A stretch of 64,000 nt of DNA. It comes from Geothrix oryzae (GTDB lineage Bacteria > Acidobacteriota > Holophagae > Holophagales > Holophagaceae). The stretch covers positions 682,001 to 746,000 of the forward strand of contig NZ_AP027079.1 in the NCBI RefSeq assembly GCF_030295385.1, read 5' to 3'. Positions 45,702 through 53,886 of this stretch are shown here, piece by piece (positions within the stretch are counted from its first letter, which is position 1; every line of letters starts with the position of its first letter). Made by a program: the position numbers and the translations under genes. The notes beneath the pieces were generated by a model. The model made no database searches, was not told where the DNA came from, and worked only from the letters and a program-made list of their open reading frames with translations.

Positions 45702-47534
45702 CTATTCCACGGTCACCGACTTCGCCAGGTTCCTCGGCTGATCCACATCACAGCCCCTCAACACGGCGATGTGGTAGGCCAGCAGCTGCAGTGGCACGGC
45801 GTAGACGATGGGGGCCAGCCAGGGATGGATCGCGGGCAGCTCCAGCACATCCTCCGCGATGCCCGCCAGACCGGTATCGCCCTCGGTGACCAGCGCCAGG
45901 ATGCGGCCGTCGCGGGCGGCGGCCTCCTGGAGGTTGCTGAGGGTCTTCTCGCGGTGGGCATCCTTCGGCATGAGGGCCACCACGGGGAGGGTCTTGTCGA
46001 TGAGGGCGATGGGGCCGTGCTTCATCTCGCCGGCAGGGTAGCCCTCGGCGTGGATGTACGAGATCTCCTTCAGCTTCAGGGCGCCTTCCAGGGCGATCGG
46101 ATAGCAGGGGCCGCGGCCCAGGTAGAGGAAGTCCGTGGCGTCCTTCCATCGGTGGGCCCACTGGACGATCTTCGGCTCCAGGGCGTTCAGACGTTCCAGG
46201 TGCGCGGGGAGTTCGCGCAGGCCCTGCAACAGCTCGGCCTTGAGCCTGGGATCGAGCGTGCCCTTGGCCTCGCCCAGCTTGAGGGCCAGGAGGGTGAGCA
46301 CCGCCAGCTGGGTGGTGAAGGCCTTGGTGGAGGCCACGCCGATTTCCGGCCCGGCATGGGTGAGGATCGTGGCCTCGGACTGCCGGGTGGCCGTGGAGCC
46401 CATGACATTGCAGATGGCCAGCGTGCGGGCGCCGCGGATGGCGGCTTCCTTCATGGCGGCGAGGGTGTCGGCGGTCTCGCCGCTCTGGGTGATGCCGACG
46501 ATGAGGGTGCCCGGCTGGACCACCGGTTCGCGGTAGCGGTACTCGCTGGCGTAATCCACCTCCACGGCGACGCGGCTCAGCTGCTCGATGAGGAACTTGC
46601 CCACGAGGCCGGCATGCCAGCTGGTGCCGCAGGCCACGATGTGGATGCGGGTCAAGTCCGCGAGGTCCCGGTCCGTGAAGGGCAGGTCCAGGGGAATGGC
46701 CTCGCCGTCCAGGGGGAGCCGGTTCAGCAGCGTATTGGACAGGGCCTGGGGCTGCTCGAAGATCTCCTTCTGCATGAAGTGCTTGTAGCCGCCCTTTTCC
46801 GCCGCCACGGGATCGTAGGGAATGGTGTGGACCTGGCGTTGCACCTCGCTGCCGTCCAGACGGAAGATGCGGGCACCCTCCCGGGTCAGCTCCACCAGAT
46901 CGCCGTCCTCCAGGAAGATCACCCGGCGGGTGTGGGGCAGCAGGGGCACCACATCCGAGGCCAGGAAGGTCTCGCCCTCGCCCAGGCCCAGCACCAGGGG
47001 CGGTCCGCTGCGGGCCGCGAGGATGCGGTTCTTGTCCGAGGCGTGGAGGCAGGCCAGGGCGTAGATGCCCTTCATGCGCCCCACGGCCTCCCGGAAGGCC
47101 TCCCGGAAGCCCCGGCCGCCCTTCATCAGGTGGGACACCATCACTGGGAAGCACTCGGTGTCGGTTTCGGAACGGAACGACTCGCCCGCGGCCTTCAGCT
47201 CGGCGCGCAGCTCCAGGAAGTTCTCGAAGATGCCGTTGTGCACGGCCACCACCTGGCCGTCGCCGCTGCGATGGGGGTGGGCGTTCTCCTCCGTGGGCCG
47301 GCCGTGGGTGGCCCAGCGGGTATGGCCGATGCCCAGGGGCGTGGGATCAGTCAGATCCACCTTGCCCGCGAGGTTGACCAGCTTGCCCGAGGCCCGGATG
47401 ATCCGGAACCCGTCCTGGGGATCCGAAAGGGCCACGCCCGCGCTGTCATATCCCCGGTATTCCAGACTGCGGAGGCCGTTCACGAGGATGCCGGCGGCGC
47501 CCTGTTGACCGATGTAACCGACGATGCCGCACAT
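45702..47534 (-). CDS. glmS: Glutamine--fructose-6-phosphate aminotransferase
   Basis: A 610-residue enzyme making glucosamine-6-phosphate from fructose-6-phosphate and glutamine, the entry to peptidoglycan and LPS amino sugars. N-terminal nucleophile Cys2 (MCGIVGYIG), glutaminase blocks GHTRWATHGRP and VVAVHNGIFEN, then two SIS domains (CGTSWHAGL, GITQSGETADT, EGYPAGEMKHGPIALID) and the classical C-terminus DQPRNLAKSVTVE. GGGAG lies five bases before the ATG. Normal length. I see no recognisable glmS ribozyme in the 198-base leader. Confidence 0.96.
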   Translation of the reverse strand: MCGIVGYIGQQGAAGILVNGLRSLEYRGYDSAGVALSDPQDGFRIIRASGKLVNLAGKVDLTDPTPLGIGHTRWATHGRPTEENAHPHRSGDGQVVAVHNGIFENFLELRAELKAAGESFRSETDTECFPVMVSHLMKGGRGFREAFREAVGRMKGIYALACLHASDKNRILAARSGPPLVLGLGEGETFLASDVVPLLPHTRRVIFLEDGDLVELTREGARIFRLDGSEVQRQVHTIPYDPVAAEKGGYKHFMQKEIFEQPQALSNTLLNRLPLDGEAIPLDLPFTDRDLADLTRIHIVACGTSWHAGLVGKFLIEQLSRVAVEVDYASEYRYREPVVQPGTLIVGITQSGETADTLAAMKEAAIRGARTLAICNVMGSTATRQSEATILTHAGPEIGVASTKAFTTQLAVLTLLALKLGEAKGTLDPRLKAELLQGLRELPAHLERLNALEPKIVQWAHRWKDATDFLYLGRGPCYPIALEGALKLKEISYIHAEGYPAGEMKHGPIALIDKTLPVVALMPKDAHREKTLSNLQEAAARDGRILALVTEGDTGLAGIAEDVLELPAIHPWLAPIVYAVPLQLLAYHIAVLRGCDVDQPRNLAKSVTVE

Positions 47535-47669
47535 GAGAGCTCCCAACGGGTGTGCTTTCAACTTAGCGGGATGGGACCCGGGTTCCAATGTGGTGGGGGG
47601 CACACGCCCTGCGGCAGGCCAGGCACCACAGGTTGTGGTCGGGGCCACACGCCCGGATCCCCACCCAGG

Positions 47670-47711
47670 TATAGTCGGGCGCAGCACCGGGCGTAGCACC
47701 GGGCGCGGCCC
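47670..47711 (+). repeat. -10-like box followed by three 12-base tandem repeats
   Basis: TATAGT (47670-47675) is followed at once by three units of CGGGCG-N2-GC-N-C (47676-47687, 47688-47699, 47700-47711), then the ribosome site of the beta-barrel gene. The repeats would cover the start site and leader. No -35 box is evident. Confidence 0.5.
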
Positions 47712-47732
47712 CGCGGTGGGGCAAGGAGGCGG

Positions 47733-48803
47733 ATGAGGCTCGGAGGGTGGGTGGTCCTGCTGGCGATGGCGAGCGCCCGGGCGCAGGGACTGGAACCGCC
47801 GCCCCGGGAGCCGGCCTGGTGGGTGCCCCGGACGGAGCTGCGGCTGCGCCTGGATCGGATCACCGAGGCCGATCAGGGAGGCGTGGAGCGGGTTTCGTCC
47901 CAGCTCCGGGTCCGCTGGGAGGGCCAAGGTGCAGGCGGCTGGGAGCCCTTCACCTATGCCGGGGGCTTCCGGTCGGCCCTGGGGTCGGATGGGAACCGCC
48001 TCAACCCGCGCCGGTGGGACCAGCAGCCATCCAATGGCACCCAGCTGGATGTGGCCCGGATCGGGATCGCGGGGCGCTCGGAGCGGACTTTCGGCGAGGC
48101 GCACCTGGGTTTCCAGGAGAACCGCCTCATCGCCCCGGAAGCCCTCTGGGACCGGGATCTCCGGTTCCTGGGCCTGGGGTTGCGGGCGGGGCTGAGGGAT
48201 CGGGAGGGGTGGATTCCGGAGCTGGGATTGCGCATGGCCGCCGGACGGGTCCGCACCCTCCAGGGGGGTAACCTGGACCTGACCGCGGGGCAGATCGTGC
48301 TGAAGCTGGAGACAGGCCCCGTCTCCTGGATAGCCCATGGCGGGCGCTGGGAGATCACCTGGGACCGAGGTTTTGCCCGCACCCGGCCCGTGCCGGGCCA
48401 TGCCGCCGAGCCGCGGCAGCGCCTCCAGCTGGATGCCTACGGGGCCAGCGCCACCTGGAACGCGGGGCTGCCCGTGGAGGTCCGGGCCTTCGGACAGCGC
48501 AACCGCGAGACGGGAGAGCCGGGCGCCGAGACCCAGTTCCTGGTGGGCAGCCTGGAGCGGCCGTTCTGGCCGCGCCTGAGCGTCACCTGGCAGCGGCTGT
48601 CCCGCACGGGCACGCTCTATCCCGTCAACGGCGACCAGTGGTGGTTCTACTGGAACGCCCGGGGCCACCGCTACGAGATCGCGCTGCCGCTCCGGGACCG
48701 CTGGTTCGTGGCCCTGGTCTTCCTGCGCCATCAAGACTACGGGGAGCCCTACTCGGCGGAGCGGCGCATGGTCACCGTGACGAAGCGGTTCCCGATGGAC
48801 TGA
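47733..48803 (+). CDS. Putative outer-membrane beta-barrel protein
   Basis: A 356-residue secreted protein: signal peptide to about ARAQG, then alternating hydrophobic/polar strands rich in Trp, Arg, Tyr and Gly with turns every 10-14 residues (TELRLRLDRITEAD, GRWEITWDRGFART, QWWFYWNARGHRYEIALPL, RWFVALVFLRHQDYGEPYS). This is the look of a 12- to 14-strand outer-membrane barrel, but the C-terminus is not a classical Phe. No named family recognised. Its last 32 bases overlap the convergent MocR gene. Confidence 0.65.
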   Translation: MRLGGWVVLLAMASARAQGLEPPPREPAWWVPRTELRLRLDRITEADQGGVERVSSQLRVRWEGQGAGGWEPFTYAGGFRSALGSDGNRLNPRRWDQQPSNGTQLDVARIGIAGRSERTFGEAHLGFQENRLIAPEALWDRDLRFLGLGLRAGLRDREGWIPELGLRMAAGRVRTLQGGNLDLTAGQIVLKLETGPVSWIAHGGRWEITWDRGFARTRPVPGHAAEPRQRLQLDAYGASATWNAGLPVEVRAFGQRNRETGEPGAETQFLVGSLERPFWPRLSVTWQRLSRTGTLYPVNGDQWWFYWNARGHRYEIALPLRDRWFVALVFLRHQDYGEPYSAERRMVTVTKRFPMD

Positions 48804-50274
48804 GCCGCCGGACTTCGGCGAGGGCCTCGGCCATGCGGCGGCAGGCTTCATTCTGCTCGTCCACCTCGTGGGCCGCGAAGCCCAGGCACAGGAAGGGGAT
48901 CGGATTCCGCCGGAAGTCGTACAGGCGGCCCGGGTAGAAGACCACCCCCTTGGCGGCGCAGCGCTCCACCCAGGCATCGAGGGGCAGCCCTGCTTCCACC
49001 TGGACCCACAGGGAGAGCCCCTCGCCCGGGTCCTCCACTGAGACGGCGGGATGGAGGTGGAAGAGGAGGCGGTCCACCAGGGTTTCGCGGCGCGCGTCGT
49101 TGACCTTGCGGATGCGGCTCAGGTGGCGGTGGATCTCGCCGTCCCGGAAGAGCTCCTCGATGGTGGCCTCCTGGACCTGGTTGCCTGGCCAGTCGATGAG
49201 CTGGCGCTGCTTCGCCATGGTCTTGATCAGGGGGGCGAAGCCCGCCAGGAACCCCACCTGGAGGCCGGGTGCGAGGATCTGCTCCAGGGCGCTGAAATAG
49301 ACCACGGTGCCGCGGGTGTCCTCGCTGGCGAGGGGCAGGCTCGGGTGCTGCTCGCGTTGGAAGCCGAAGGCCAGGTCGCCCTCCAGGATCCGGGCCCCGT
49401 GGGCCTCCGCCAGCTCCAGCAGCCGCCGGCGACGGCTGGCACTCAGGATGGCGTGGGTGGGGTAGTGGGGGCTCGCGGTGGTGTAGATGAGCCGCACGGA
49501 CTCCCGGGCCATGAGGGCCTCCAGGGGCTCCAGCTGCAGGCCCTCGGCATCCACGGGGATCGGGAAGAGGCGCGCCCCTGCGGCCCGGAAGGCCTCCAGC
49601 ACGCGGAAGTAGGCGGGGTCCTCGACGGCCACGGCCTCGCCCGGGTTGAAGAGGGTGCGGGAGACGAGGTTGAGGGTGCTCATGAGGCCGCGGGTGAGCA
49701 CCAGGTTGCCGGGTTCCAGGGCCATGCCCCGCAGTTCCCGGAGCATCCGGCACAGGGAGATGCGGAGATCCAGCAGGCCCCGCGGGTCCCAGCCGGGCTG
49801 CAGGATGCGCTGCTGCTGGAGGTTCAGCACCCGGCCATGGGCCCGGTGGATGGCGGCCGTGGGCGCCAGGCGCACATCCGGCAGGTCGGGGATGAGGCGG
49901 AACCCCTCCCGGTCCGTGGCGCGGGGTTGGTAGAAGGGCTCGGTGAGGGGCGTGGGCGCGGCCCAGGAGCCCGAGTCCGAGGCGGCGATGCTTTCCTCTT
50001 CTTCCGGGTACGCCATCGGGAGCTTGTCCGCGATGAAGCTGCCCCGATCAGGCTCCGAGAGGATCCAGCCTTCGGCTTCCAGTTCCTGGAAGGCCGCCAG
50101 CGTCGTGTTGCGGTTGACGCCCAGGCTCTCGGCCAGGGCCCGCGTGCCCGGCAGGGCGTCTCCGGGACGCAGGCGCCCCTTGCGGACATCGGCCACAATG
50201 GCCCGGACGATCTGCAGGTACATGGGTTCCCGGCTGGTCCGGTCCAGTTCGGTGGTCATGGACCATGGGGGCAC
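48772..50274 (-). CDS. MocR/PdxR-type regulator with degraded PLP site
   Basis: A 500-residue fusion of a GntR winged helix (about residues 10-85: REPMYLQIVRAIVADVRKGRLRPG, LPGTRALAESLGVNRNTTLAAF) and an aminotransferase class-I fold (about 125-490). In MocR proteins the PLP lysine lies in a S-K-x-L-A-P-G-x-R segment; here it reads E-Q-I-L-A-P-G-L-Q, so both the Schiff-base Lys (Gln332) and the phosphate-binding Arg (Gln339) are missing. The Asp of the pyridine contact may remain (EGDLAF). GTG is chosen because GAGGAG lies seven bases before it; ATG five codons later is the alternative. Possible target: the divergent lipoprotein gene or itself. Confidence 0.85.
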   Translation of the reverse strand: MPPWSMTTELDRTSREPMYLQIVRAIVADVRKGRLRPGDALPGTRALAESLGVNRNTTLAAFQELEAEGWILSEPDRGSFIADKLPMAYPEEEESIAASDSGSWAAPTPLTEPFYQPRATDREGFRLIPDLPDVRLAPTAAIHRAHGRVLNLQQQRILQPGWDPRGLLDLRISLCRMLRELRGMALEPGNLVLTRGLMSTLNLVSRTLFNPGEAVAVEDPAYFRVLEAFRAAGARLFPIPVDAEGLQLEPLEALMARESVRLIYTTASPHYPTHAILSASRRRRLLELAEAHGARILEGDLAFGFQREQHPSLPLASEDTRGTVVYFSALEQILAPGLQVGFLAGFAPLIKTMAKQRQLIDWPGNQVQEATIEELFRDGEIHRHLSRIRKVNDARRETLVDRLLFHLHPAVSVEDPGEGLSLWVQVEAGLPLDAWVERCAAKGVVFYPGRLYDFRRNPIPFLCLGFAAHEVDEQNEACRRMAEALAEVRRLSPSGTASSR

Positions 50275-50313
50275 GCGGCGACTCCTCGGGTGGGGGTGTC
50301 CCACCTTCCTTCC

Positions 50314-50327
50314 CGGAGGCGCCTCCG
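50314..50327. promoter_or_regulatory. Palindrome in the MocR/lipoprotein divergent region
   Basis: A perfect 14-base palindrome, CGGAGGCGCCTCCG, 40 bases before the MocR gene. A second stem-loop (50342-50363, eight-base arms CCCCTCCG / CGGAGGGG) shares the core CTCCG/CGGAG. These are candidate operator or structural elements. Confidence 0.4.
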
Positions 50328-50459
50328 TCAAGGGATGGATCCCCCTCCGCGGACCCGGAGGGGTCGCCATTTGGAGGCCGGATCTGGAGGCGAGACCCCC
50401 AGGGGCGATGGTGGAGCCCAGACATACAAGGCTGCCGCCGATGCGGCGAAGGAGGTGCC

Positions 50460-50945
50460 ATGTCGATCAAGTTGCAGGCCGCAGGTTCCCTGGCGATCTT
50501 CGCTCTCGCGTGCTCGGGGGGAGGCTATGGCGGGGGCGGGGGCAGCAACAGCACGCCCGCCGGGACCGTGCTGGCCACGGATGCCCTGTTCTCCGCCACG
50601 GCAGGCACGCCCCAGAGCACGCCCGTGACCAATCCCTTCGCGACGGCGCTCAAGGTCACCCTGATGACCCAGCAGCGGGTGTCCAACGGGGACGGCTACG
50701 GAGGCTACACCATCGTCAGCACGCCCAAGGCGGGAGCCTCGGTGACCTTCACGGTGGTGGCGGGGGCCACCGGGGCCAGCGGCACCTTCACGGCAGCCGC
50801 CACGACGGCCACGGTGACCACGGATGCCTCGGGCATCGCCACGGCTCCGACGCTCACGGCGAATGCCATCGCGGGCGTGTTCACGGTGAATGCCACCACT
50901 GTCGGCGTCACCGCTCCCGTGGCGTTCACGCTCACCAACAACTAA
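50460..50945 (+). CDS. Small Thr/Ala-rich lipoprotein
   Basis: A 161-residue lipoprotein: lipobox F-A-L-A-C (Cys18), a Gly/Ser linker (GGGYGGGGGSN), then a Thr/Ala/Val-rich beta-type domain of about 120 residues (GASVTFTVVAGATGASGTF; GIATAPTLTANAIAGVFTVNATT) resembling one bacterial Ig-like (Big) domain. AAGGAGG precedes the ATG. Probably cell-envelope or surface exposed; partner unknown. It is divergent from the MocR gene. Confidence 0.75.
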   Translation: MSIKLQAAGSLAIFALACSGGGYGGGGGSNSTPAGTVLATDALFSATAGTPQSTPVTNPFATALKVTLMTQQRVSNGDGYGGYTIVSTPKAGASVTFTVVAGATGASGTFTAAATTATVTTDASGIATAPTLTANAIAGVFTVNATTVGVTAPVAFTLTNN

Positions 50946-50971
50946 CTGAGGCTGGGCTCCGGGTCCGTAGC

Positions 50972-51898
50972 CTAGCCCAGGCTGCGGATCCGGGCGGCGC
51001 GGCTGTCGATCTCCGTGATGCGGAAGGCGAAGTTGCCGTCCACCACCACCACCTCACCCCGGGCGATGTGCTTGCCGTTCACCAGCATCTCGACGGGGGC
51101 ATCCGCGCTGCGGTTGAGCTCGAGGATGGAGCCCGGGGTGAGCTTCAGCAGCTCACCCATCTGCATCTCGGTCTGGCCCATGCGGACCACCACGGGCAGC
51201 TGGATGTCCAGCAGCAGGTCCAGGTTGCCGGAATCGGGCATGGGGCCGGCGGCCACGGGGGCCCGGTGGGCCGGGGCCGCCGCGGCGGCGGGGGCGGCTT
51301 GGGGCGGCGGAGCGGCCGGGGCCGGAGCTTCCGCGAGGCCGAGCTTGCGCTTGAGCTGCTGCAGGAGAAGGTCAGGGAAGAGCAGGTGGATGGTGGTGCT
51401 CAGGGCTTCCTGGGTCGTGGGCAGGGCGATGGATTGGAATGATCCCTGGCCCAGCTGCTCCGAGAAGGCGGAGGCCTCCGGCGCGAGGGCGAGGATGTCC
51501 ACATTGGCGATGGCGAAGGTCTCCCCGGCCAGGTCGGACAGGGTCTGGTTGGCGCTGCCCATGACCTGGTTGAAGGTCTCCGCCAGCGCGTCCTTGGAAT
51601 CGCCCACCAGCTCCTCCGCGGGCGCGCCTTCGCCGCCCAGCATGAGGTCCACCAGCATGGTGCCTTCCTTCAGGGGCAGGGTGAAGAACAGGGTGCCGTT
51701 GAGGCCCTTCTGGTAGTTGGCCTTCACGAGGATGGTGGGGGCCTGGTGCAGGGCGGCGGCGCCCTGGGGGTCCACCACCTCGCCCGGGGCGGACTTCAGC
51801 TGGAACTCACGGCCCGTGAGCATGGAGAACACGGAGGCCATGCTCTCGGCAAACGCGTTGCCGACTTTCTGGAAGAGTTCGGTATCACGGGCATCCAT
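50972..51898 (-). CDS. fliN: Flagellar motor switch protein FliN/FliY
   Basis: A 308-residue switch component. Residues 1-165 are CheC/FliM-like (MLVDLMLGGEGAPAEEL, LAETFNQVMGSANQTLSDL), followed by an Ala/Pro linker (about 190-225) and a FliN domain (LDIQLPVVVRMGQTEMQMGELLKLTPGSILELNRSADAPVEMLVNGK). This is the long FliY-like architecture and not the ~130-residue FliN. Unlike B. subtilis FliY it has no N-terminal CheY-binding peptide. It follows fliM by three bases and ends the operon. Confidence 0.92.
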   Translation of the reverse strand: MDARDTELFQKVGNAFAESMASVFSMLTGREFQLKSAPGEVVDPQGAAALHQAPTILVKANYQKGLNGTLFFTLPLKEGTMLVDLMLGGEGAPAEELVGDSKDALAETFNQVMGSANQTLSDLAGETFAIANVDILALAPEASAFSEQLGQGSFQSIALPTTQEALSTTIHLLFPDLLLQQLKRKLGLAEAPAPAAPPPQAAPAAAAAPAHRAPVAAGPMPDSGNLDLLLDIQLPVVVRMGQTEMQMGELLKLTPGSILELNRSADAPVEMLVNGKHIARGEVVVVDGNFAFRITEIDSRAARIRSLG

Positions 51899-51901
51899 GG
51901 C

Positions 51902-52918
51902 TCATCCTTCCGACCGGGCGCCGGTCACTTGGAAGACGCGTTTTCCATTGGGATTCAGGGCCACGAGGCCCATGAACCGGGGGATCCCGTCCACGCAGAG
52001 GTCGAGCTCGGCATCGAAGCGCTTGGTGAGCGGGATCAGATCGCCGGGCTTGAGCTGCAGGACCTCCTCCATGCGGAGGCTGGTGCCGCGGATCTCGGCG
52101 GCGGCCTCCATGGGGCAGCGCTTGAGGCTGGCCATCAGGAGGCGGGCCTCTTCGAAGGTGGAGGACTTCTTGTAGCCGGTGAACATCTCCTGGTCGAACT
52201 TGGTGGAGATGGGCTCGAGGATGATGCTCGGGATGGCCAGGTTGATCATGCCGCTGACCGGCCCCATCTTCACTTCGAAGACCACCAGCAGCACCACCTC
52301 GTTGGGGGCGACGATCTGGATGAGCTGGGGGCTCGTCTCCCGGGCCTGGATGCGGAAGTCCAGGTCCACGATGCCGCGCCAGGCCTCGCGCAGATCCTCC
52401 AGCACCAGCTTCAGCACGCCGTCGAAGATGCTCTGCTCGATGTCGGTCATGGTGCGGAGCTGCTTCAGCGGTTCGCCGGGGCCGCCCAGCATCTTGTCGA
52501 TGATGGGGAACACCAGGGTGGGATTCACCTCCAGGGCCAGCGCGCCTTCGAGGGGCTTGATGGAGATGGCGTTGAAGCAGGTGGGGTCGGGCACGGACAG
52601 CAGGAATTCCTGGTAGCTGAGCTGCTCGACGCTCACCAGGTTCACTTCCGTGATGGTCCGCAGGTAGGCGCTCAGGGAACTGGAGAAGTTCCGGGCGAAG
52701 CGGTCGTGCATGAAGTGCAGGGAGCGCATCTGCTCCCGGCTCACCCGGTCGGGACGGCGGAAGTTGTAGAGGGTGACCTTGCGCTGTGCCTGGGCTTTTT
52801 TTGCCTGATATTGAGGAGCGCCGCGCTCGGGTCCCGGCGCGGCCGGGGCCTTGGGCCCGGTCCTCGTATGGGACTTAAGTAGCGCGTCTACTTCCTCTTG
52901 GCTAAGAATTTTGGCCAT
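51902..52918 (-). CDS. fliM: Flagellar motor switch protein FliM
   Basis: A 338-residue switch protein. The N-terminal CheY-P-binding peptide is clear (ILSQEEVDALL), followed by an Ala/Pro-rich linker, the CheC-like middle domain (NFRRPDRVSREQMRSLHFMHDRFARNFSS, MLGGPGEPL) and the C-terminal SpoA domain (GDLIPLTKRFDAELDLCVDGIPRF). Three bases separate it from fliA upstream and from fliN downstream. Confidence 0.96.
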   Translation of the reverse strand: MAKILSQEEVDALLKSHTRTGPKAPAAPGPERGAPQYQAKKAQAQRKVTLYNFRRPDRVSREQMRSLHFMHDRFARNFSSSLSAYLRTITEVNLVSVEQLSYQEFLLSVPDPTCFNAISIKPLEGALALEVNPTLVFPIIDKMLGGPGEPLKQLRTMTDIEQSIFDGVLKLVLEDLREAWRGIVDLDFRIQARETSPQLIQIVAPNEVVLLVVFEVKMGPVSGMINLAIPSIILEPISTKFDQEMFTGYKKSSTFEEARLLMASLKRCPMEAAAEIRGTSLRMEEVLQLKPGDLIPLTKRFDAELDLCVDGIPRFMGLVALNPNGKRVFQVTGARSEG

Positions 52919-52921
52919 GGA

Positions 52922-53878
52922 TTATCCTTCGATGTGCTTCTCCAGGAGCTTGCCCCGGAGTCGCAGCATGGCCTTGGTATGCAATTGGGATACCCGGGAC
53001 TCGGTGATGTTCAGGAGCGTCCCGATTTCCTTCATGGTCAGTTCGTCGAAGTAGTAGAGCTGGACCACGAACTTCTCCTTCTTGGGCAGCACTTCCATGG
53101 CCCGCCTCAGGATGTCCTTGATCTCCGTGGCCTGGAAGGTCTGGTGCGGATCCTCGGCATCCGGGTCTGGCACGAAGCTGATGAGGCTCTCCCCCTCGCC
53201 GTCCTCGCCCACCTCCACGAAGGTGCCCAGGGTGACGCCCTTCAGCTCGTCCAGGTTCTTGTGCAGCTCCTCGAGGGGGACCCCCAGGTGGACGGCGACC
53301 TCCTCGTCCGTGGCGGCCCGTCCCATCTGCTGCTCGAGCAGGTGGTAGGCGTTCTCGATGTCCTTCTTCTTGCGGCGCAGGCTCCGTGGGACCCAGTCCA
53401 GGTCGCGCAGGCCGTCGAGGATGGCCCCCTTCACCCGCAGCTCGGCGTAGGTCTTGAACTTGATGTTCCGGGCCGGCTCGAACTTCTCGATGGCGTCCAT
53501 GAGGCCGAGGATGCCGCTGTTGATGAGGTCGTCCAGCTCCACATGCGAGGGCAGGCGGGAGGCGACGCGGTGGGCGACGAACTTCACCAGGGGCACATAG
53601 TCCTTGATGATCTGCTCGCGATTCTCGCGGTCGAAGGGTTCCGGCGGCTCCTGGGCCTCGGCGGCGCCGGGCGCGGCGTCCGCCGCCGCCGTTGGGGCGG
53701 CGGCCGGGGAGGCCACGGCGGGATTGACGGCGGGGGGCGCACCCTTGCCGTAGGCCTTCGCCGCCGCCAGGGCCGCCCAGGGCCGGAGCGCGGCGGGCGC
53801 GGCTTCCACGGCCCGGGCCGCCTCACTGCCGAGAGGCGGGGCGGGGACAGCGGATGGGTCCGACCTCGGGGAGGACAT
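52922..53878 (-). CDS. fliA: Flagellar sigma factor 28
   Basis: A 318-residue sigma-28 for late flagellar and chemotaxis genes. Region 2 (VKFVAHRVASRLPSHVELDDLINSGILGLMDAIEKFEP; FKTYAELRVKGAILDGLRDLDWVPRSLRRK), region 3 and region 4 (VVQLYYFDELTMKEIGTLLNITESRVSQLHTKAMLRLR) are typical. An Ala/Pro-rich N-terminal extension of about 85 residues precedes region 2, not present in most FliA. The ATG has AGGAG five bases upstream. Eight bases after flhG. Confidence 0.94.
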   Translation of the reverse strand: MSSPRSDPSAVPAPPLGSEAARAVEAAPAALRPWAALAAAKAYGKGAPPAVNPAVASPAAAPTAAADAAPGAAEAQEPPEPFDRENREQIIKDYVPLVKFVAHRVASRLPSHVELDDLINSGILGLMDAIEKFEPARNIKFKTYAELRVKGAILDGLRDLDWVPRSLRRKKKDIENAYHLLEQQMGRAATDEEVAVHLGVPLEELHKNLDELKGVTLGTFVEVGEDGEGESLISFVPDPDAEDPHQTFQATEIKDILRRAMEVLPKKEKFVVQLYYFDELTMKEIGTLLNITESRVSQLHTKAMLRLRGKLLEKHIEG

Positions 53879-53886
53879 CCTGGCTC

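Noticed and set aside
47535-47732. glmS ribozyme in the glmS leader
   Set aside because: No recognisable ribozyme core was seen, and the leader is short and GC-rich.
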